DNA of 6,228 nt from Gammaproteobacteria bacterium (GTDB taxonomy: Bacteria; Pseudomonadota; Gammaproteobacteria; Steroidobacterales; Steroidobacteraceae). The notes beneath the pieces were generated by a model. That model had not been told where the DNA came from. It made no database searches and saw only the letters and a program-made list of their open reading frames with translations. Positions 1-5,474 of the stretch are shown here, piece after piece. The stretch spans positions 1 through 6,228 of the forward strand of contig JAQGOD010000347.1 of NCBI GenBank assembly GCA_028293775.1, given 5' to 3'. The stretch's first letter is position 1. The number at the start of each line of letters is the position of its first letter. The translations under genes and the position numbers were made by a program.

Positions 1-228
1 AGCGAGTGCCGCAATAAATTCGCCGTCGCCTCGGATGCCGACAAGACGATCTCCAAGGCTTACGATGCCACGTTGTTTTTCACTTCCTACTCGAGCCGCA
101 CCTCGTACGTAATCGCACCGAACGGCACCATCATTTATGAATATACGGCTCTAAATCCTGACAAGCATGTGGAGAATACGATGAATGCCATTGAAAACTG
201 GCAGGCGCAGCACAAGAAAGGCGGCTAA
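1..228 (+). CDS. Peroxiredoxin (AhpC/TSA-like, thioredoxin fold), C-terminal part only
   Basis: The window enters this gene in frame, so only the last 75 residues and the TAA stop at 226-228 are present. What is seen: a C-R-x-x-F-A-V-A-S-D-A-D segment, then a K-A-Y-D stretch, then R-T-S-Y-V-I-A-P-N-G-T-I-I-Y-E-Y, and near the end P-D-K-H-V-E-N-T. This order (strand ending in SD, 'kaYg', R-x-x-F/Y-V-I-x-P-x-G-x-I, then a short helix beginning with P-x-x-H-V) is characteristic of the C-terminal half of Bcp/AhpC-TSA-type peroxiredoxins, which reduce hydroperoxides through a peroxidatic cysteine. That cysteine would lie upstream of the window and cannot be checked; the Cys at visible residue 3 might be a resolving cysteine, but this is a guess. 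A related redoxin or thiol-disulfide protein is the main alternative. Confidence 0.8.
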   Translation, partial: SECRNKFAVASDADKTISKAYDATLFFTSYSSRTSYVIAPNGTIIYEYTALNPDKHVENTMNAIENWQAQHKKGG

Positions 229-311
229 GGAGACGAACCTCACAGTATTATGTCACCGCGCTGTGGTTTGACGGACATCCGGCTAGAATTCGCGCAACAA
301 GGGAGCAATTC

Positions 312-884
312 ATGATCACCCTCATCGTTCTGTTATTCGTGGTCCTCGCGCTGCTGGGCTACGTGGTCGGCATTTACAACGGCCTGGTGCGCGTCGGGGC
401 TTCGGTCAAGCTGGCTTGGTCCAACATCGATGTCTTGCTCGTTCAGCGCCATGACGAGTTGCCCAAGCTCGTGGAAGTTTGCCGGCAGTATATGCAGTTC
501 GAGGGTGGTACGCTGGAACGAGTTACCAAGGCGCGGAACGCCGTCGATGTCGCCCGCAGTTCAGGCAATGTCAATTCCGTCGGCGCGGCAGAGCAAGAAT
601 TGCGCGCAGGACTCGGCGGCCTCTACGCCGTGGCCGAGAGTTACCCGGACCTCAAGGCGAACGAGGCGTTTCGCCAGCTGCAAGCAAGAATCAGCGGCTT
701 GGAGACCGCGATCGCCGATCGGCGGGAAATTTACAACGATTCGGTAAACGCGAACAACGTCCGCCTGAAGACTTTTCCGGACGTGCTAGTGGCGAGCTTC
801 GGCGATTTCCCCGTGGCCAAGCTGCTGCAATTTTCCAGCGATGAAAAAGCTGATGTGGACGTGAAGGCTTTGTTCGCGCACTAA
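312..884 (+). CDS. lemA: LemA family membrane-anchored protein
   Basis: A 190-residue protein, the usual size for the LemA family. Residues 2-23 form one hydrophobic N-terminal segment (signal anchor). The rest is predicted helical and matches LemA landmarks in order: YNGLV (22-26), A-W-S-N-I-D-V (35-41), R-H-D-E-L-P-K-L-V (46-54), T-L-E-R-V-T-K-A-R (67-75), A-E-S-Y-P-D-L-K-A-N (108-117), YND-V (141-145) and FP (155-156). LemA proteins are membrane proteins of uncertain biochemical role. The start is chosen because GGGAG at 301-305 precedes the ATG by six bases and the hydrophobic anchor begins at once. The stop is 15 bases before the GIDE-domain gene, so the two are very probably co-transcribed. 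I recall LemA genes being frequent neighbours of GIDE-domain genes in Proteobacteria, which supports both calls. Confidence 0.93.
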   Translation: MITLIVLLFVVLALLGYVVGIYNGLVRVGASVKLAWSNIDVLLVQRHDELPKLVEVCRQYMQFEGGTLERVTKARNAVDVARSSGNVNSVGAAEQELRAGLGGLYAVAESYPDLKANEAFRQLQARISGLETAIADRREIYNDSVNANNVRLKTFPDVLVASFGDFPVAKLLQFSSDEKADVDVKALFAH

Positions 885-899
885 TGTCTCGCGCTCAAC

Positions 900-923
900 A
901 TGCAAAATTCGACAATTCTGCAT
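900..923 (+). promoter_or_regulatory. Inverted repeat enclosing the GIDE-gene start codon
   Basis: Arms 900-909 and 914-923 pair over ten positions with one A/C mismatch (905 against 918) around a CGAC tetraloop. The ATG start codon is the first three bases of the left arm. No Shine-Dalgarno-like sequence lies in 885-899. In mRNA the start would sit inside a small hairpin, so translation may depend on ribosomes arriving from lemA, whose stop codon is at 882-884. The base pairing is seen directly; the regulatory role is inferred. The stem is mostly A-U and may be weak. Confidence 0.4.
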
Positions 924-1799
924 TTCTGGCTGGCTGCCGGGGCCCTGGGCGCGACCGCGTGCTGGGCCCTGTATAAATTCGCCGCGAGCATTCGCCGCGA
1001 TCGGCTTCTCCAAGACACCCCGCTGGTCAAGATTCGATCGGCTGCGCAAGGTTACGTCAAGGTGTTCGGGCGTGCGAAGGCGGCGCAATCCGACGGCACG
1101 GCCTCGCCGCTGAGCTCGCGTCCCTGCGTGTGGTGGAGTTACAGCGTCGAGGAAAAACGCCGTAACGCCAAGGGCGAGACCTATTGGGATACGATCAACA
1201 GCGCGAGCAGCGTAACCCCCTTTGTGCTGGCGGACGCGGACGGAGAATGCCTGGTCGGCCCCGTAAATGCCGAGATCACGCCCAGCATTCACGATGTTTG
1301 GTACGGCGATGAGCCCACGCCTTCAGGCCCGCCCGCGTCGTCGGGGATCATGCTGGGCGAATCATATCGGTACACCGAGCGATTGTTGCGTGAAGGCGAT
1401 CAGTTATCCGTGACCGGCGAACTGCGCTCGAATTCCGAGATCAACAACGGCGATGCCGCGGCCGCGGCGCTTTTGCACCAATGGAAATCCGATCAATCGA
1501 CGCTGCTGGCGCGCTTTGACAAGAACCACGACGGCAAGATAGAGGCCGAGGAGTGGGAGGAAGTGCGACGCGCTGCCGCAAGCGAGTCGCAGGCCAATGC
1601 GCTGCAATCGGCGATCGTGCGTACCAGCTGCATCAGCGAGCCGACGCATGGCGAACCGTTTCTCATTGCCCCCATGGATTCGAGTCACCTGGTGAAGCGC
1701 GAGCAGCTACACGCTGTGATGTTTTTCACCATCGGCGTTGTGTGTGCCGGACTGTGCGCCTGGGCCATCGAACATGCGCGCGCGCTCGCGTTGATCTAG
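900..1799 (+). CDS. GIDE-domain (E3 ubiquitin ligase-like) membrane protein with EF-hand
   Basis: A 299-residue protein with a hydrophobic N-terminal segment (about 9-29) and a second one near the C-terminus (about 272-296), giving a two-pass topology. Residues about 35-175 fit the GIDE/RIDE domain: TPLVKIRSAAQGYV (40-53), the conserved R-P-C-V-W-W-S-Y (74-81), a polar strand region, PFVLADADGECLVGP (107-121), and YRYTERLLREGD-L-V-G (156-173). In eukaryotes this domain occurs in mitochondrial MUL1-type proteins; bacterial versions lack the RING finger, as here, so 'ubiquitin ligase' labels should not be read as an activity. Residues 207-218 form a complete EF-hand loop (D207, N209, D211, G212, I214, E218), flanked by helical sequence. 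The ATG at 900 is the first possible start after an in-frame stop at 882-884; no ribosome-binding site precedes it. Both neighbours lie 15 bases away. Confidence 0.82.
   Translation: MQNSTILHFWLAAGALGATACWALYKFAASIRRDRLLQDTPLVKIRSAAQGYVKVFGRAKAAQSDGTASPLSSRPCVWWSYSVEEKRRNAKGETYWDTINSASSVTPFVLADADGECLVGPVNAEITPSIHDVWYGDEPTPSGPPASSGIMLGESYRYTERLLREGDQLSVTGELRSNSEINNGDAAAAALLHQWKSDQSTLLARFDKNHDGKIEAEEWEEVRRAAASESQANALQSAIVRTSCISEPTHGEPFLIAPMDSSHLVKREQLHAVMFFTIGVVCAGLCAWAIEHARALALI
1518..1553 (+). other. EF-hand calcium-binding loop in the GIDE-domain protein
   Basis: The twelve residues 207-218 read D-K-N-H-D-G-K-I-E-A-E-E, matching the canonical loop D-x-[DN]-x-D-G-x-[ILV]-x-x-x-E at every defining position. 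Preceding residues (LLARF) and following residues (W-E-E-V-R-R-A) suit the entering and exiting helices. It sits between the GIDE domain and the C-terminal membrane segment. Only one loop is present, whereas EF-hands usually pair, so pairing would require dimerisation or a divergent partner. Its cellular side depends on topology, which I cannot fix. Confidence 0.8.
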
Positions 1800-1805
1800 G
1801 AGGGA
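1798..1805 (+). promoter_or_regulatory. Strong Shine-Dalgarno overlapping the upstream stop codon
   Basis: AGGAGGGA starts within the TAG stop (1797-1799) of the GIDE-domain gene and contains a full AGGAGG core (1798-1803). Eleven bases separate the core from ATG 1815, a little longer than usual, and seventeen from the next in-frame ATG at 1821. This favours 1815 as the start of the transporter and implies translational coupling to the gene before it. Confidence 0.7.
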
Positions 1806-1814
1806 CCGAGAAAA

Positions 1815-3464
1815 ATGGCCATGCCCTGGGCCGCCTTCACACCCAAGCTGGTCACTGCCTGGCGCGAAGGCCAAATCAGAAAATGCTGGCGCCAGGATGC
1901 CCTCGCAGGCCTGACGGTCGCCATCATCGCGCTGCCGCTCGCCATGGCACTGGGTATTGCCAGCGGCGCCTCGCCCAACCAGGGTCTGGTCACTGCGGTG
2001 ATTGCCGGATTCGTCATCTCGCTGCTCGGCGGTTCACGCGTTCAAATCGGCGGGCCAACGGGTGCTTTTGTGGTCATCGTTGCCGGCATCATTGCCGTGC
2101 AAGGGTACGCCGGGCTCGTCGTCGCCACGCTGCTGGCGGGATTTATCCTCATTGCCGCAGGCTATGCCGGGCTCGGCCGGCTTATTCGCTTCATACCGAT
2201 GCCGGTGGTCACCGGATTTACCGCGGGCATTGCAGTTATTATCGCATCGAGTCAGGTGGGAGATTTTTTAGGGCTTGCCACCGGCGCCGTGCCGGCGGGT
2301 TTCATCGCGAAGTGGGTGGTATACCTCGAGTCGATGAAAACGGCGAGCCCATTCGCGCTGGCGGTGGGAGGCGGTACCCTGGCTTTGATCATGCTGCTGA
2401 GACGTTTCGCACCCCGACTGCCAGCCTTCCTGATCGCACTGTTGATTGCCTCTCTGGCGGTCGAATTGCTGCATCTGCCCGTGCTCACGGTGGGTGACCG
2501 CTTCCCCGCCATGCCTACCGGCATTCCAGCGCCCCACTTGCCACACCTGTCGTTGGCCTTGATTGAACATCTGCTGCCGTCGGCCTTCACCATCGCTTTT
2601 TTAGCGGGCCTGGAAGCCTTGCTCTCGGCTACGGTGGCGGATGGCATGACCGGGTACAGCCACCGCTCGGGACAAGAATTGGTTGCGCAAGGCGCCGCCA
2701 ACCTCGCCTCTGCCTTGTTCGGCGGCCTGCCGGCCACCGGCGCCATTGCAAGAACGGCGACCAATATCCGCGCCGGCGGACGAACGCCTTTGGCAGGCAT
2801 TTTCCACTCTTTGTTTCTGCTGATCTTCCTGCTGGTCGCCGGTAAGTACATCGCGCACGTGCCGATGGCCGCGCTTGCCAGCGTGCTGCTCATAGTCGCT
2901 TGGGGCATGAGCGAGGTCGAACGCTTTAAGAGCCTGCTCAGAATGGACGCCGCGGAACGGGCTTTACTGCTGCTGACATTCGGGCTGACTGTGTTCGTCG
3001 ATCTCACCGTGGCAATCGGCGTCGGCGTCACGCTGGCCTCGCTCGTTTTCATGGCGCGCATGAGCGAAACGGCACGCCTATTGCCCGATGAATTGAGCGT
3101 CGATGACCCAGCGCAGCGCGCCTCGCTGCCCCCGCGGGTGGAAGTGTTTCGCTTCGCGGGACCCATGTTCTTCGGCGTCGCCCGAGAAATGCTCGATACA
3201 CTGAGGCGCATCGGCCGGCAACCGGAAACCATCATTCTCCGGATGGATAGCGTTCCTTACATCGATTCGAGCGGCGCGGGCGCGCTGGAAGCCTTCATTC
3301 GCCAAGCCAAGAGCGAGGGAACGAAGCTTCTTCTGTGCGATCTTCGCGAGCAGCCGAGTGTGTTCCTGGCGAAAATGCACCCCGCGTTCTTAGGCGCCGA
3401 ACCCGTTCCGACGTTTCAGGCAGCGTTGGATCGCCTATCGACGCGACCCGCTATTCAATCTTAG
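1815..3464 (+). CDS. SulP/SLC26 family inorganic anion transporter with STAS domain
   Basis: A 549-residue secondary anion transporter or channel-like permease of the inner membrane. Residues about 28-430 are the hydrophobic core, with the SulP landmarks D-A-L-A-G-L-T-V-A-I-I-A-L-P (28-41), A-L-G-I-A-S-G-A (45-52), G-L-V-T-A (57-61) and Q-I-G-G-P-T-G-A-F (77-85), then E267 in the LEALLS segment and the IARTATN motif (R313-N317). The family core has fourteen membrane segments in two inverted repeats of seven. A cytoplasmic STAS domain follows at about 440-545, with D484-S485-S486-G487-A488 at the expected D-S-[ST]-G position; such serines are phosphorylated in SpoIIAA-type relatives. Substrate cannot be read from sequence: sulfate, bicarbonate, dicarboxylates and other anions are all known for the family. 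No carbonic anhydrase or sulfate-assimilation gene is adjacent. It is the last gene of the lemA run, and its stop overlaps the end of the opposing hydrolase gene. Confidence 0.93.
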   Translation: MAMPWAAFTPKLVTAWREGQIRKCWRQDALAGLTVAIIALPLAMALGIASGASPNQGLVTAVIAGFVISLLGGSRVQIGGPTGAFVVIVAGIIAVQGYAGLVVATLLAGFILIAAGYAGLGRLIRFIPMPVVTGFTAGIAVIIASSQVGDFLGLATGAVPAGFIAKWVVYLESMKTASPFALAVGGGTLALIMLLRRFAPRLPAFLIALLIASLAVELLHLPVLTVGDRFPAMPTGIPAPHLPHLSLALIEHLLPSAFTIAFLAGLEALLSATVADGMTGYSHRSGQELVAQGAANLASALFGGLPATGAIARTATNIRAGGRTPLAGIFHSLFLLIFLLVAGKYIAHVPMAALASVLLIVAWGMSEVERFKSLLRMDAAERALLLLTFGLTVFVDLTVAIGVGVTLASLVFMARMSETARLLPDELSVDDPAQRASLPPRVEVFRFAGPMFFGVAREMLDTLRRIGRQPETIILRMDSVPYIDSSGAGALEAFIRQAKSEGTKLLLCDLREQPSVFLAKMHPAFLGAEPVPTFQAALDRLSTRPAIQS

Positions 3465-3474
3465 CGACGCGACC
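3439..3474. repeat. 10-bp direct repeat flanking the convergent gene ends
   Basis: CGACGCGACC occurs at 3439-3448 and again at 3465-3474, 26 bases apart measured start to start, bracketing the overlapping stop codons (3451-3453 on the minus strand, 3462-3464 on the plus strand). It is not an inverted repeat and does not form a terminator. In GC-rich DNA it may be chance. Confidence 0.5.
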
Positions 3475-5424
3475 GTGGGTTGGAAATTTCTGAAACTGCA
3501 GCGCGTCGTGCCCCGGCACGACGCGCTCGACCGAACCGGCGAGTTCAATCATGCGTTCCTGGGCCTTTATGTTGGCCGCGTGATCCGCATCGGCGAAAGT
3601 GGCGCTTGCCTTATGCTCGCTCAGGTTGCGGTAGAAGTAGACATTATCCGAGGCGAGCACGTAGGGCCGCGTACCGTCGACGCGCATGTATTGCGAAGCA
3701 AAAGTGTGCCTGGACCCGACGTACATACGAATGCCGGGAATGATTTCCACATTGTCGCCATTCACCAGCCGCAATCGTCCTTCGGTGTTCAGTCGAACCA
3801 GCTGCTGAACATCATCGGCGTCGATGCCGCCGTTCTGCCCGCCCGCCTGCCATGCATCCCCGGTGTAATATCGGAACTCCTCTGCCTGGATCCACACCGT
3901 CGCCTTGGGAAACAAGTCGATGCCTCCCATGTGGTCCCAATGTGCATGGCTGATGACCACATCGGTGATGTCTTCGGGCTTGATGCCGATTTGCCTCACC
4001 GCCTCGTCGGGCCGCAAGTAGTCCGTGACTTTCCACTGCTTGAACCAGCGCTCGCGGTGAAATCCGCTGTCGAAAAGAATGTTGCGGCCGCCGCCGCGAA
4101 TGAGCCAAATGACAAAATTCACATCTACCTGCTCGTCTTTGGGGCCATCTACTATCAAGGCTCCGACAGGAACGCCCGGCGAGATGCCGTAACGTATTGC
4201 CTCGATCGAATATTCAATCGGCGAGGCCGCCCCGGTGAGTTTTTTTGCCTTGGCCAAATAGGCCTTCGTCTCATCGCCCACAATAGCGATCAAGTTGCCC
4301 ATGGTGAGATTGGCATCAATGAGATGCAATCCCCAATCCTCATATACCTGCCCATTCACCATCACATCACCCGATATGTCGTTGGTACGCGCGCCCCCCG
4401 GCGTCGGGTGCACAGTCACGGCCAAATAAGTTCCATGGTCGTCCGAGACGCAAGCAGCGCTCAACAAGCCGGGCACTTTGACGAAAGACGTGCCTATGGG
4501 CTTTGCAGGGTGAGTCCAATCGAAAGGTTCTCGCGGTCCATCGGAGCCGTTGGAAATTCTGCCCACGGATAAGTAGGCCTCGAGCGCGCCGGAACCGCCG
4601 CCCAGCGCGGCCGGATTGGCGCACACCGCCTGCATGCCATCCGGCGCCTTGCCGAAACGGGTGTTGGCCGGGGGCGGCATGTTGGCTCGAAAATCCGCAA
4701 ATGCAATGGCGCAACCGCTTTGCGTGCTCGAATGGCAAACGGGAATATGCTTGAACGCACCGCCCACATCGGCTCCTGCCGGAACCGGCAAATTGGTGCC
4801 CATCAAAATGGCGGATATCAGCTTGTCCTGTACGGGCTTGCCGTCAATTTCCTCTGCGATCAGACGTGTCAAAACCAAAGAGCCCTGGCTGTGCCCCACC
4901 AGCACGACGCCTCGACCATTATTATCGTGCGACAGATAGTATTTCCATGCGGCCAGGACATCGCTGTAGCCTAAGTCCCGGTCGAACGGCATGGGCTTTC
5001 CTGCGATTATCGAGCGCAGCGCCGTCAGCGTCACTTGGCGATACATGGGCGCGAATAGACGGCACTTCGCCGCAAAGCGCGCGAATTGTGCGCTCACCAC
5101 CAATTTTTCGGCGCCGGTAATGGTCAAATCGGAATTCCCGCCCGCCTCATTCGAGACCGTGGGATAGACATAAAAGCAATCGATCGGTGGGTTCTTGGCT
5201 GGATGAAACGCCTCGCGCGTCAAGGTGCCATTGACCGCGACGATGGTTGCGTCTTGCGAAACCGTGCACGCATCTTGGCGCTCGGGCTTGCACAGCCAGA
5301 TGGCTGGATTGCCGTAGTCGGTCGAAGCAACCTGCGCAGCGCTCACATCTTGTGCATTGGCACACCCAATGGCTGCCATGCTCGAGAGCAAAATCGCGGC
5401 GAGCGCGAGAAGCGATTTGGACAT
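3451..5424 (-). CDS. Exported two-domain hydrolase: DUF3089 alpha/beta hydrolase fused to AHL-lactonase-like metallo-hydrolase
   Basis: A 657-residue protein. Residues 1-25 are a Sec signal sequence ending AAIGCANAQ, cleavable after ANA by signal peptidase I or, less likely, at a weak lipobox before C21. Residues about 35-392 are a DUF3089 serine hydrolase: FYVYPTVS (84-91), APMYRQVTL (125-133), nucleophile elbow G177-H-S179-Q-G181, EEIDGKPVQ (191-199) and YEDWGLHLID (361-370), where H367 may be the catalytic histidine. After a linker of roughly ten residues, residues about 404-650 are a metallo-beta-lactamase fold resembling N-acyl-homoserine lactonases: YSIEAIRYG (405-413), WLIRGG (440-445), ILFDSGF (449-455), H493-x-H495-x-D497-H498, H573, D593 and H639, a full two-metal ligand set. 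The start at 5424 has AAGGGGAG (5429-5436) four bases upstream and begins the signal sequence; an upstream in-frame ATG at 5550 lies inside the next gene and is rejected. Substrates are unknown; an esterase plus lactonase pair is the plausible reading. Confidence 0.88.
   Translation of the reverse strand: MSKSLLALAAILLSSMAAIGCANAQDVSAAQVASTDYGNPAIWLCKPERQDACTVSQDATIVAVNGTLTREAFHPAKNPPIDCFYVYPTVSNEAGGNSDLTITGAEKLVVSAQFARFAAKCRLFAPMYRQVTLTALRSIIAGKPMPFDRDLGYSDVLAAWKYYLSHDNNGRGVVLVGHSQGSLVLTRLIAEEIDGKPVQDKLISAILMGTNLPVPAGADVGGAFKHIPVCHSSTQSGCAIAFADFRANMPPPANTRFGKAPDGMQAVCANPAALGGGSGALEAYLSVGRISNGSDGPREPFDWTHPAKPIGTSFVKVPGLLSAACVSDDHGTYLAVTVHPTPGGARTNDISGDVMVNGQVYEDWGLHLIDANLTMGNLIAIVGDETKAYLAKAKKLTGAASPIEYSIEAIRYGISPGVPVGALIVDGPKDEQVDVNFVIWLIRGGGRNILFDSGFHRERWFKQWKVTDYLRPDEAVRQIGIKPEDITDVVISHAHWDHMGGIDLFPKATVWIQAEEFRYYTGDAWQAGGQNGGIDADDVQQLVRLNTEGRLRLVNGDNVEIIPGIRMYVGSRHTFASQYMRVDGTRPYVLASDNVYFYRNLSEHKASATFADADHAANIKAQERMIELAGSVERVVPGHDALQFQKFPTHGRVAKIE
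4199..4227 (-). other. Imperfect stem-loop just after the domain junction
   Basis: In the minus-strand RNA, CGAUUGAA (4220-4213) pairs with UUCGAUCG (4210-4203) with one U-G wobble, around a very small loop that would open to AUAU. After a three-base CGC bulge (4223-4221), GCCU (4227-4224) pairs with AGGC (4202-4199). It starts twelve bases after the A7 run. A smaller GC-rich hairpin, GGCG/CGCC (between about 4232 and 4221), would compete and lies closer to the run. It is inside coding sequence, so the pairing may be incidental. Confidence 0.35.
4240..4246 (-). other. A7 slippery heptamer at the domain junction (possible -1 frameshift site)
   Basis: On the coding strand seven A residues are read GCA AAA AAA CTC (A393, K394, K395, L396). 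This is exactly the X_XXY_YYZ phasing needed for tandem -1 slippage (A_AAA_AAA). Slipping back one base gives T-H-R-G-G-L-A-D and then TGA at 4214-4216, that is, a 403-residue protein containing the signal sequence and whole DUF3089 domain but no metallo-hydrolase. The +1 frame also closes, about 30 codons later. The best-known analogue is E. coli dnaX (A_AAA_AAG, short product from the -1 frame). Actual slippage is unproven; a homopolymer sequencing error is the competing explanation. Confidence 0.4.
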
Positions 5425-5457
5425 CAGACTCCCCTTAAGTATGCTTGTTGTCTCGTG

Positions 5458-5463
5458 ATTATA
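5458..5463 (-). promoter_or_regulatory. Candidate -10 box for the two-domain hydrolase
   Basis: A perfect TATAAT reads on the minus strand inside the 50-base gap after the DUF1275 gene, 33 bases before the ATG at 5424. It would start transcription near 5450 and leave a leader of about 26 bases holding the ribosome-binding site. The region seventeen bases upstream (a GAAGCG-like hexamer) does not resemble TTGACA and there is no extended -10 TGn, so an activator would probably be needed. The gene may also be read through from DUF1275. Confidence 0.4.
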
Positions 5464-5474
5464 GCGCACGTCCA

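Noticed and set aside
227..265. Terminator after the peroxiredoxin
   Set aside because: CACAG (241-245) can pair with CTGTG (261-265), but five pairs around a fifteen-base loop without a T run is not an intrinsic terminator.
268..289. TTGACG (268-273) and TAGAAT (284-289) as a lemA promoter
   Set aside because: The spacer is only ten bases, too short for a sigma70-type promoter; each hexamer lacks a partner at 16-18 bases.
1553..2497. Plus-strand open frame of 314 codons spanning the end of the GIDE gene and the start of SulP
   Set aside because: It is out of frame with two confident genes, and its Arg/His/Cys-rich translation is typical of a shadow frame.
2252..3235. Minus-strand open frame of 327 codons opposite the SulP gene
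   Set aside because: It mirrors the coding strand of a well-supported transporter, has a low-complexity Ser/Ala/Arg-rich translation and no family resemblance.
4240..4246. The A7 run as proof that the hydrolase is two genes broken together by an assembly error
   Set aside because: No start codon with a ribosome-binding site lies in the linker for a separate metallo-hydrolase gene, and the frame is open throughout; the possibility is kept only as a caveat.
3475..4572. Plus-strand open frame of 365 codons opposite the metallo-hydrolase half
   Set aside because: It is antisense to a domain with intact HxHxDH and other ligands; its translation shows no recognisable family and no ribosome-binding site stands out. 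Long antisense frames are common in GC-rich genes.
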